This document shows positions 1-7,814 of a stretch of 19,241 bases of DNA, one piece after another. Every line of letters starts with the position of its first letter. Position 1 is the stretch's first letter. Source of the stretch: Zancudomyces culisetae (Eukaryota; Kickxellomycota; Harpellomycetes; Harpellales; Legeriomycetaceae); the NCBI GenBank assembly GCA_001969505.1, contig LSSK01001911.1:1-19241 (forward strand), written 5' to 3'. The notes under the pieces are model-generated. The model was not told the DNA's origin and did no database searches. It saw nothing but the letters and a program-made list of their open reading frames with translations. A program made the position numbers and the translations under genes.

Positions 1-355
1 CTTCTGTTCCTACGCAAAGATTTAAAGAGTTTTTCTTTGGGGAAAATTACAAAAAGATTCAAAAAAAAAGAGAATCAACACAATCAAAGCAAGAAAGGTC
101 GGCTCAATTTGCGAATTTTTAGAAAGTTGAGGATAAGGCGTTAGTTAAATTTGTACTTTGTGACTTTCTATCCTTTATTGTCATTTACAGAACTTTTCAT
201 GCTTCCAGATTCTAATATCTGGTACTTAATATCTAATTTCCAGTATCGAGTTATTGAATATATGTACAAAAGCTGCACAATTGCGCTTAATTAGTAGAAA
301 AAAAGATCAGTATTAAATATTTCTATGCTTTAACCCAATTAACAAATATCAGAAA
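1..355. other. AT-rich flank without recognised gene
   Basis: The stretch is rich in A/T homopolymers and I see no open reading frame with protein-like composition, no tRNA box sequences and no repeat. It may be the upstream region of the weak 63-codon frame that starts at 356. Confidence 0.5.
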
Positions 356-547
356 ATGGATATGGAGATAAAAAGCAATAGTTTTTTCAAGGCTCGAATG
401 GCAGCGGAGATGCAACAACCAACTGAATCGGAAATAGATAAATACACGGCGTTTACCAAAGATAATATTTGTAAGCTCCAGTCGCCGGATAGGGACAAAC
501 TCACCACAAATCAAATTCTAGATACTGCTAAAGGCCAGCAATTTTAG
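356..547 (+). CDS. Candidate small hydrophilic protein, 63 aa, unrecognised
   Basis: An ATG at 356 opens a 63-codon frame ending in TAG at 545-547. The product is hydrophilic and of ordinary composition (Lys, Glu, Asp, Gln, Thr), with no signal peptide, membrane segment, cysteines or low-complexity run. That looks more like protein than the other short frames in this AT-rich window. The frame is also open upstream of the ATG back to a stop at 314-316, so it could instead be part of a longer exon. I do not recognise the family. The antisense frame over the same stretch (323-514) looks like a shadow. Chance occurrence cannot be excluded. Confidence 0.28.
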   Translation: MDMEIKSNSFFKARMAAEMQQPTESEIDKYTAFTKDNICKLQSPDRDKLTTNQILDTAKGQQF

Positions 548-716
548 GAGGGAGTAGTTTATTTCTATTTGGGGCTTTCCAAGATTCTTTTTTCTGTTCA
601 AAAAATTTTTCCGATTAGCCAAGTTAAAGCTTAAATGGGTGGATGGTAATTTGGAGTGTTGGTTATGTTTATGGGCATTGGTTTAGCAGTACGATTATTT
701 ACATGGAAGTCGGGCT

Positions 717-1070
717 TTAAACAGCTGCATAGACTTGCTTAAACTTCGATTCGCGTTCTGTTTGGGTCTGTTTTTGTTTTACCTTGTTTTCAAGCAACTC
801 TTCAATTGATTGGATTTCTGGTGATAATCTCCAAATAAACTGTACTATCTTTCTTTTTGCTGCCTCTGATAGTATAATCAATTGGATGTGAAGAACTCTG
901 TTATTAGGTGTTGGTTTTGAATGTAAATGCCACAACGCTACCACCAATGTTGCCAATGTTGCCAATGTTGCCAATGTTTTTACCAAATGTGGAGAGGGCT
1001 AAACACACAAAATCCTAATTATAGCATAACCAAAATTCTTTGACAACTAACCTGGCATTTTACCTACCAT
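717..1070 (-). CDS. Candidate small spliced gene, about 74 aa, unrecognised
   Basis: On the minus strand a frame ending in TAA at 717-719 codes for a charged, helix-like C-terminus (Trp-Arg-Leu-Ser-Pro followed by Glu/Lys/Gln-rich sequence). One model uses an ATG at 1070-1068 and three exons (1052-1070, 942-998, 717-865) joined by introns 999-1051 and 866-941. Phases match and give 74 residues with a glycine/asparagine/isoleucine repeat near the N-terminus. An alternative removes only one intron, from a GTAGGT donor at 1067 to the acceptor at 999, and reads the repeat in another frame. That model gives a single hydrophobic segment of Thr-Leu-Ala repeats. The acceptor at 866 is CAG, unlike the TAG acceptors of the firm introns here. 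Neither model matches a family I know. Confidence 0.22.
948..979. repeat. 9-bp tandem repeat (unit TTGCCAATG)
   Basis: Roughly four head-to-tail copies of a 9-nt unit occur here. The period is a multiple of three, so any protein reading across it shows a three-residue repeat. It lies inside the candidate small minus-strand gene. Confidence 0.8.
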
Positions 1071-2363
1071 GTATAGATAGGACAGCGAGGGGTTAGTATT
1101 GTACACGTATTCCCTTTCTTTACCAAAATAGCTTTTCGAAAAAAAAAGAAAGGAAAAAAGTTACTTTTGGCATTGCACAGGTGGAAGTCAATGCCTAAGG
1201 TGTGTATAAACATAGTTGCTTCTGAACCATTCTGTCAAGTAGCGAAATTAGCGTTTTATTTTAATGTATTGGGCAAGATACCATTAAAAAGCAAGCCATG
1301 ATAAATGACTAGACCCATATCTTCACCACAACTTTTTTCCAACATTTTTGAAATGCTGCTATCATGTAGTGGATACCAAGTACTTTCGAATAATGCTTGT
1401 GTTTTTGCGTTTCGTTTACAACCATTCTCTCACATTTTTAAGAGCTGCTCGCATTTTTCATTGTTTTCCATTGAAAGTACAAACATGAAGATTGATGAGC
1501 AATGTTCAAGATAGTAGTGAATTAGAGCATGTAGAAATCGCTTTTTTTATTATCTTGTTTAAACAAAGTACAAGTTCACACAATCAATAGGAACAAATAC
1601 CAGTAATGAAACCAAAAAATGTTTTTCTTTATTTTCTTTGTCAGTGGAATAATCGCATGCATTAATTTAAACTCTCCGTATCCAACTATCATGAGATGTA
1701 ACGCATACTCAAAAAAGTTTGGATCGGAAAAGTGGTATGTGTGACTTTGTGTCTGTGTGAACATTTTTTTTATTGATCAAGGATGTGTTAAAAGGAACCT
1801 ATCGTAGTCTTTCACCTTCACTTTATGTTGTTTTTTTGGAACCTTGTCTGAAATTGGAAGGAAATCAATAAAAATGAAAGTATGATTATCGGCTAACTAT
1901 ACCTTCCAAGTTCCGCTGTAGTACACAAAGGCTCAGCACTTGAAAATGTGTATTCTGAGCGTGCTCGATATAAATTTTACACTATTTCTTGTTCCAAGTG
2001 GTACAGCCTTATAATGAAATGTTTGGCGCAAAAGTGGTTTGTGTATGCAGCTAGAGATGAGTTGAAACCGAAATATTGCGTCTTCTAACTACACAACATT
2101 CTATAATCCCTTTTGTATAATAATTGATTAATGGAATCGGTGAATCGTCAGTAATGTCAAAGCCGACCTCTAAATAATGCTGTTTGGGAAAAACGCAAAA
2201 ATATATTAGCTAGTGAAAGCTAGAGAATATCATCACAATTTTATTTCACTTATTCAGCCAAAATGGGATAGTAGGAGCAAACATACGTTTTTAACATATA
2301 CAAGCAGGTGGGTATTACAAATTAAATGCTACCTTTCTTTTTTGTTTTGGTAGAAAGAAAAGG
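1071..2363. other. Intergenic AT-rich region upstream of the first CBM19-like gene
   Basis: I find no convincing gene. Short frames at 1305-1514 (+) and 1576-1764 (-) have Phe/Ser-rich or random-looking products and no splice context. On the minus strand, a frame at about 1071-1160 is open and reads Tyr-rich sequence into the ATG at 1070. It could be an upstream exon of the candidate gene there, but its only possible acceptor is AAG. Confidence 0.5.
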
Positions 2364-2371
2364 TATAAATA
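2364..2371 (+). promoter_or_regulatory. TATA-box candidate of the first CBM19-like gene
   Basis: A TATAAATA element lies 164 nt upstream of the ATG at 2535. The intronless paralogue has the same octamer 237 nt before its own ATG, which suggests a shared core-promoter layout. The transcription start is unknown. Confidence 0.5.
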
Positions 2372-2418
2372 CTTACAAATTTTCGTTTAGTGATTCAACA
2401 TCAACTTTATCTATCGGG

Positions 2419-2435
2419 TTTAACTTATAGTTAAA
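2419..2435. repeat. Short perfect inverted repeat in the leader
   Basis: Arms TTTAACT and AGTTAAA are separated by 3 nt, between the TATA candidate and the start codon. It may form a weak hairpin in the 5' leader or be an AT-rich protein-binding site. AT-rich sequence produces such palindromes by chance. Confidence 0.4.
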
Positions 2436-2534
2436 TTAAAGTAACAACCAAAGATTGAAATATAAACTCAACACCAAGTAGCGATACTTGTAAATTAATA
2501 CATAAATTAACACAGCAGATTAACAGTATTAAAA

Positions 2535-3212
2535 ATGATTGGAATCAGTAAGAGCATTGGACTTGCACTAATTGGATTTACCACACTGGTACTTTCAGGT
2601 GACGCACAGAAGAAGGATGACTATGGAGCCGTAACCTACAACAAGCATGATGGTGGAAAGGTCGACTACAAGTCATATGGTGAATATGATAGTTACAGCT
2701 ATGGTTCAGACCGTGATGGTTACAAGGGTGGTCAAGAATACTGGGGCTATAAATACCATCATCACCGCCACAACTGTAAGCGTAGAAAGGGGAAGAAATA
2801 CTATGATGATGACAAGAAATATGTCTACCAACCTGACTACAACAATAAACACGATGATGGATATAAAAATGACTACAATGACGGATACAAAAATAACTAC
2901 AATGATGGATACAAAAATAATTACAATGATGGATATGGTAAGAACTAGCTAATCTTTTTTTTTTATGCTAGAGCTCTGTTAATACTTTATACGTTTTTAT
3001 ATTAATTAGGTTATCAACAAAAGGTATGGAAGCGTGGTTTGGATGAATACCATCAGGAAGGTAAATGTAGAGGCGATTCATACCGCTGTACTGGATGGAA
3101 CGCAAATACATATTTGCAATGTGATGAGGGTAAATGGCTTGTAAGAGAGTGCGGACCAGGTACTGTATGCAAACAAAATGGGCGCCATAGCATCTACTGT
3201 GGATATCCATAA
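2535..3212 (+). CDS. Secreted CBM19-like chitin-binding protein, Tyr/Asp-rich, two exons
   Basis: Exons 2535-2937 and 3010-3212 join through a 72-nt GTAAGA...TTAG intron (phase 1) to give 201 residues. Residues 1-24 form a signal peptide with core GLALIGFTTLVLSG. The middle (26-135) is Tyr/Asp/Lys/Asn-rich, with a His cluster (HHHRH, near 75-79), a basic KRRKGKK patch and 3.4 copies of an 8-residue DGYKN(D/N)YN repeat. A KR-G Kex2-type site lies at 142-144. The C-terminal module (154-198) has six cysteines spaced C-x6-C-x10-C-x9-C-x5-C-x9-C with a CGPGTVC core. This resembles CBM19-type chitin-binding modules of fungal secreted proteins. The likely role is in the cell wall or extracellular space, binding chitin or another polysaccharide; no catalytic domain is present. 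An extra cysteine at 81 is unpaired. If the intron is retained, translation stops after three more codons and the module is lost. The paralogue at 6606-7355 is intronless. The family assignment is by motif only. Confidence 0.9.
2856..2937 (+). repeat. 24-nt coding tandem repeat (DGYKN[D/N]YN), about 3.4 copies
   Basis: Units start at 2856, 2880 and 2904, and a partial unit starts at 2928. Each codes for eight residues. The fourth unit begins identically (GATGGATA) and then runs into the splice donor at 2938. Confidence 0.9.
2938..3009 (+). other. Intron of the first CBM19-like gene
   Basis: The donor is GTAAGA and the acceptor ATTAG. Splicing joins GGA TAT G to GT TAT CAA and opens the frame into the cysteine module, which otherwise has no start of its own. 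The module's conserved reading in the intronless paralogue confirms the junction. Confidence 0.9.
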
Positions 3213-3751
3213 GCATGGAGCTGTTTGATTTATATTTAGTGGTTACTTCTACATAGTCTTTTTTTTTAAATCACTTTTGATATTCAATAATTTTGGTATT
3301 TTGGTATTTTGCATTATAAATATTAACTATAAATAAACTATATTAAAAAGAAAAACCACAACTAGTTACTCTTAATTTTTCTTCTTTATAACTTTGATGG
3401 TTCTGTCCAAAATATACACAGGATTTCAAAATAAACATGATGTAGTAAGTTGGTGATAAAAGATATTTAACTCCAAAAATATGAATAATATAATACTTTA
3501 TCTAGGTGGTACATATGATAATAAAATACTGGTGCTACTAAAAATGAAGTTAATCGTGTAGTCTCAAATACTGCTAATAAGTTATGGTAAATAAACAAGT
3601 AAAAGTAAATAAATGTATATCCAAAATGATTTGTAGAATAAAAATGACTTTTTATTCTTCACAGCTTTGTGCGCCCTTCCAGAATCTTTGATTCTTTGTT
3701 ATGCGTAGTTATAGCCCATTCCTATTTACATTATTATAGTGTGTTTAGTGT
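3213..3751. other. Convergent 3' intergenic region
   Basis: This lies between the stop of the CBM19-like gene (+) and the stop of the 200-aa gene (-). It contains an AATAAA at 3332-3337, about 120 nt past the plus-strand stop, as a possible polyadenylation signal, and a short TTTTGGTA direct repeat near 3293-3310. On the minus strand a TAG at 3725-3723 is followed by a short Tyr/Asn frame that might be a terminal exon of the gene at 3752-4354. No other gene is seen. Confidence 0.45.
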
Positions 3752-4354
3752 TTATAGCAAACATTGATTTGTGTCACTTGACAGTGTTGGAATAAATGAT
3801 AGCCATAGTAAAAACAAAACAAAACAAAAAAAAGAAGAATTCCCTCTGTAGCCGTATCGACCCATGCCATATCCACTAGAGTATTCATAAACACAATCGT
3901 ACGAATCATATTTGTCGGGATTTCTACCATCATAGTTGTATCCCCTTTTTGAAATTTTGGGTTTTTCTTCATTTGGCGAAGCAGAGGTACTGTTGTCTTG
4001 TTGATTTTTTGGTGTAGAATCAACCTGTTTCACAAGCATCTTTTCGCCGGTGGTATCTTTACTATCCACTTTAATATCATATTCTGCACTGTTTCCATAG
4101 TTATTCTGGCCGGACCAACCGTTTTCATATGCACCATCTGGTGCTTTTATGTCATCATAGTCATTTCTCCACTTTCTTTCTTTGCATTTCCTGGAGAACT
4201 CTGGCCAGTGGCGGCATTTGTAATCCAGTAGGTCATACCCATCCTTACCAGGCAAAACAGCAACGTATATTTTCTTACTGTAATACTCGTCAGGAATAAA
4301 GCCTGAAGAAGCTAATACTGCAATCAAAAGCAAGATAATAGAAGCATAAATCAT
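3752..4354 (-). CDS. Signal-peptide protein with KR site and hydrophobic tail, unrecognised
   Basis: The ATG at 4354 gives 200 residues. The frame is open further upstream, but only from a TTG, and the ATG places the hydrophobic segment at the extreme N-terminus (1-18, ILLLIAVLASS). Residues 19-90 hold two cysteines (47 and 57) and charged Tyr/Asp sequence; 91-134 is polar Ser/Thr/Lys/Gln. A SKR-G Kex2-type site at 135-138 precedes a Tyr/Gly/Asp-rich stretch with one cysteine (154). Residues 175-190 are strongly hydrophobic and would form a C-terminal membrane segment. That tail is encoded by a T/G homopolymer-rich stretch (about 3805-3842), so it may be non-coding sequence read through if an intron or frameshift was missed. 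No CBM19-like module is present. Its placement between two related secreted-protein genes and the shared KR-G site suggest a related extracellular role, which is inference. Confidence 0.65.
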   Translation of the reverse strand: MIYASIILLLIAVLASSGFIPDEYYSKKIYVAVLPGKDGYDLLDYKCRHWPEFSRKCKERKWRNDYDDIKAPDGAYENGWSGQNNYGNSAEYDIKVDSKDTTGEKMLVKQVDSTPKNQQDNSTSASPNEEKPKISKRGYNYDGRNPDKYDSYDCVYEYSSGYGMGRYGYRGNSSFFCFVLFLLWLSFIPTLSSDTNQCLL

Positions 4355-6361
4355 GGTGGGTGATGAGATCTTGGTTGTCTCCAACTTATTGATAGTTGAT
4401 AATGGGTGTTTCGGTTTTTTTATTATGTGTAAGTGTATGTGTAAATTGAGGTTATACTATTTGTTTGATAAGTTTTTATGTGAATATATTTGGTTGTTTA
4501 TTGTCACTATGGGATAAAACATGTAGAGAAACAAACCAAGGAAAGAAAATCTAATTATATGATATATTCGTTTTTCTTTTCCTTTTCCTTGGAAAAAAAA
4601 TAGTTACATAAACTCAAGTAAATCATGTTTTAAGCTAGGTAATGGAATCATGGTAAACATGAGAAAGAGAAAGTATTTGGATTTACTGGTATTTTATCAA
4701 TTCAAATTCTTCTTTAATACCAGGGATGTTGTTTTGTATAAGATGGTAATAAACAAAACTGGGTTTAAAGACGTAATTACTTGGGCTATTTTTTTTTGTG
4801 TGTGAACTTTTACAAGTGAAATGAGATAGGTATTGAGTACAAACTTATTACTATGGGTCGGTAAATTTTGAATTCCAAGAGAGAAGAATTAGAGAGAATA
4901 GTGTGAGAGACGGGGTTTAAATTCAGATTGTAGTGGGTCGCTTACGGACAAGTAATATGTATTACCTTTTTTATTCTTGCAATTCTATTTTTTTTGTAAA
5001 AAAAAAAACGAGAAAACAATACTGGGTATGTGCAAGTTCGAGGTACATATTTACGTTTATGGGCGGTGTGTGTGTTTGTGTTGATAATATCATGAGTTCA
5101 CAAGTATTCTTTGAGTGACTATAAAATTATTTTTTATTGAACAAAGGACAAATATTTTCACAGAGTTAATTTTCTTGGCTCGTTTTTAGGTAGGTTATAA
5201 TGTGCCAATACAATGAATAGCAGATGATTTGAATTCCTATACTTTCCCCTAGCTGTACCAAGAAATACGTGTTTGTTAGTATATTATGAGTCCTACAAAA
5301 AACCGTTAAAATTATGACGAGAGTGTGGATTATGTATGAAAAAGTACTGGGTATGAGGTATACCATTGAATGTTCAAACATTCAAGAATTGTGATGCTGC
5401 TTGATAAGTTATCTCTTCCAATACAATAAGTATAATGGGCGGAGCTTGGAAATATTACTGATAAATTCTGGTAATGAGAATTGAGCAAGAGATAGTTTTG
5501 GAATGTTACCAACCAGTTCTTTTTTGTTCTTATAACAGAAAAAGAAATTGGGTAAGGTTAATCAGTTGAGTAAAAGAAAGTTAAGGAGAAAATAGGTAGG
5601 AGGAATAGTAAGAGTAGTAGGAATGGATGGAATTCTGTAGCAGATTATCATAAAACAAAATGGAAGAATTCTAAAATAATGCGGGCATATTTAGGTGATA
5701 ACACCTTTGAAACATTTTCCCTTTTTTTCTTCAGAATGTTGGAAATTTCAATCAATGTTGCTTTTGTAATATACTAGTAATACTAGCAAAGACAGGAATA
5801 AAACAGGTAAAGAACAGGAGGGTACAAGAAAAAAATAAGGGGAAAAAAAAACATGAAAGAAAGGATAACGGTAACATAAAAATGCAGAGCGTAAAGTCCA
5901 TTACCTAGTAATGCCCAAAATCTACTCTGTTGATCACAATAATTCAAAACACAATGTAAAAAATAAATAAAAAGAGAGTAAATAAGGAAATGAATAGGTA
6001 TCTATAAAATTTCGGGGGGGGGGTGGATAGTAAATATGTAATTGGTAGTGAATTACAAACAATTTTGGTATTGTTATTCTAAAGAATGTAAAACCTAAAC
6101 ATAATCTACCCAAAACATAGATAGAAGGAGAAGAAAAGAATAATGAGTGAACCGGACTAACTATTATTTAAATTAATCAGTAAAATGTAACAATATTAGT
6201 AGAAAAAACAGTAAACATATTTGGTAGATTACCAAAACAAATACTCGTGAATGTTAGTAAGTGTATAAGCTAGTAAATGAAGAATTACTGAGGTAGTATG
6301 AGGTAAAGATATAATAGTGTTATAGTGTAAATAAAGGAAGCGGGATGGCAAAAAAAAAAGA
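4355..6361. other. 2 kb divergent intergenic region, no gene seen
   Basis: This is the shared upstream region of the minus-strand gene at 3752-4354 and the plus-strand gene at 6606-7355. It is AT-rich with A/T runs and a ten-G run at 6014-6023. Overlapping short minus frames at 5166-5512 have hydrophobic, random-looking products. No tRNA, repeat family or transposon remnant is visible. Confidence 0.5.
6014..6023. repeat. G10 homopolymer
   Basis: Ten consecutive G residues followed by TGG stand alone in strongly AT-rich intergenic DNA. Confidence 0.95.
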
Positions 6362-6369
6362 TATAAATA
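6362..6369 (+). promoter_or_regulatory. TATA-box candidate of the second CBM19-like gene
   Basis: A TATAAATA preceded by a run of nine A residues lies 237 nt upstream of the ATG at 6606, matching the element before the paralogue at 2535. Confidence 0.5.
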
Positions 6370-6605
6370 CACCAACGAAAATACACAACGAAATAAAATT
6401 ATTCAAACTCATCAATAACAAAGATATTTGTCTTGAAAACTTACAAGTTTTAAAGATATCCAATATAATAAGTTAAATCAGAGGAAAAATACAATTGGTA
6501 CTAATTCTAGGAGCCAGAACTCAATAATAATTAAAGAGTGAAAAAAGGATAACAATAATTTTTTTTTAATAAAAACACAAAGACTACTTTATTTGAAACT
6601 TCATC

Positions 6606-7355
6606 ATGGTAAAGGTTAATTCAGGAATAGTACTTGCACTCATTGGATTTACCAATGCAGTACTCTCAGGATCCGTTAAAAACAACAAGAGAGGAGAGGA
6701 GGAGAAATCATATGTTCCAGAGTCTGATGGAAACAAGGTTGAGTATCAACCTCAACAATATGATAATGGCCATGCTCAAGATTACAAGAACGAAGAAAAA
6801 GATGGTGACGACAAGTATGACGACAAAAAAGATAATGACTACAAAGAAGATGGACATGATGGAGATGATGGAAATGAAAACAAAGAGGTTTACAAGCGCG
6901 GAGAGTACAGACAAAATGATGATAAGCACCGCCACCATGATAATAAGCACCGCCACCATAAGCACCGTCCTCACCACAATGACAGACATAGACATAAGGA
7001 AGAGCACAAGCACAGAGAGAAACACATTGTAAACCCAAAGTACTACAAGCGTGGAGAATATGATAACAACAACTACGATAACAACAACAACTATGACTAT
7101 AACAACAACCAACAAAACTATAATGTCGATTACAACAACAACAACAACAACAACAACTATGGAGGATATGATAATGGAAGTTGGGGACATGGAAGATGCT
7201 GGGGCGACTCATACCGCTGTATCGGAAAAAACAAGGGTGTATACCTTCAATGCGACCACAACAGATGGATTGTGAGACCTTGTGGACCAGGAACTGTCTG
7301 TGTACAGAACGGATACAAGAGCATATACTGCGGATACCCATCACCATGGTATTAA
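6606..7355 (+). CDS. Secreted CBM19-like chitin-binding protein, His/Asn-rich, intronless
   Basis: A single 249-residue frame. Residues 1-22 form a signal peptide with core LALIGFTNAVLSG, nearly the same as in the gene at 2535. Three KR-G Kex2-type sites (28-29, 97-98, 148-149) divide the rest into an acidic Asp/Lys/Glu block (30-96), a His/Lys/Arg/Asp block (99-147, with repeated KHRHH motifs and strong metal-binding potential), and an Asn/Tyr block (150-190, with a run of eight Asn) joined to the C-terminal cysteine module (198-242). Cysteines at 198, 205, 216, 226, 232 and 242 have exactly the paralogue's spacing, around a CGPGTVC core; the protein ends in an aromatic/Pro tail. CBM19-type modules bind chitin, so a wall-associated or extracellular role is expected. 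If Kex2 cuts at each site, three peptides of very different chemistry result and only the last carries the module. No enzyme domain is present. Confidence 0.92.
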   Translation: MVKVNSGIVLALIGFTNAVLSGSVKNNKRGEEEKSYVPESDGNKVEYQPQQYDNGHAQDYKNEEKDGDDKYDDKKDNDYKEDGHDGDDGNENKEVYKRGEYRQNDDKHRHHDNKHRHHKHRPHHNDRHRHKEEHKHREKHIVNPKYYKRGEYDNNNYDNNNNYDYNNNQQNYNVDYNNNNNNNNYGGYDNGSWGHGRCWGDSYRCIGKNKGVYLQCDHNRWIVRPCGPGTVCVQNGYKSIYCGYPSPWY

Positions 7356-7368
7356 GCAAACTCACATG

Positions 7369-7814
7369 ATATCAGAGAAAGAGAGAGAACAATAATGAGG
7401 AGGAAAGATTTTCTCTCCACATTTTTATTTTTTTTATTTTGCATTTACAACACATTAATTCGAGTTCATTTAGCATATTACATTTATTCAGTTATTTTAA
7501 CTAGTTATCATTATTAGTTATCATTTTAATTATTATTAATATTATTATTTATTTTGGGTTAAAGGGAGGAGTCGGAAGAGGAGGAGGAGGAGGAGTCGGT
7601 GATTCATAAGTGAGAGAAAAAAACCCAAAATAATCACAATTTACAATACATACACATACATACATTAATTAATCAATAAACAAATATAAAGAAAATCTCT
7701 CCATAAATATCCATACACAAAAGATATACAAAACAAAAGAAAGTAACCCAATACTAAAAAAAGTATAAAAAAAAAATAAAAAACTAAAAAGTGATAATAA
7801 AAAAAAAGAGAGAA
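7369..7814. other. Convergent 3' intergenic region, purine and TAT-rich
   Basis: This separates the 3' ends of the plus-strand CBM19-like gene and the minus-strand BRWD-like gene. It contains TTATTATTA-type runs, a GGA-rich block and AATAAA copies (for example 7675-7680) that could serve as polyadenylation signals. No gene is seen. Confidence 0.5.
7565..7599. repeat. 11-bp direct repeat GGAGGAGTCGG flanking GGA repeats
   Basis: Exact copies lie at 7565-7575 and 7589-7599, separated by a (GGA)n purine stretch in the convergent 3' region. Confidence 0.85.

Noticed and set aside
1305-1514. 69-codon plus-strand frame
   Set aside because: Phe/Ser-rich random-looking product with no splice or homology support.
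1576-1764. 62-codon minus-strand frame
   Set aside because: AT-driven Tyr/Phe/Ile composition and no recognisable feature.
2647-2952. 101-codon plus-strand Met/Thr-rich frame
   Set aside because: A +1-frame shadow of the first CBM19-like gene caused by its repetitive GAT/TAC codons.
5030-5040. GTTCGAG resembling a tRNA B box
   Set aside because: No matching A box, acceptor stem or cloverleaf could be drawn around it.
5166-5512. Two overlapping minus-strand frames in the divergent intergenic region
   Set aside because: Short, mutually overlapping, hydrophobic by base composition, with no start or splice support.
6708-7190. 160-codon minus-strand frame rich in Val/Ile, membrane-like
   Set aside because: Antisense shadow of the Asn/Asp-rich coding region.
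6676-7365. 229-codon minus-strand frame rich in cysteine, opposite the second CBM19-like gene
   Set aside because: Its Cys/Ser/His runs are the antisense reading of AAC/GAT/CAC repeats. The plus frame has a signal peptide and a conserved cysteine module.
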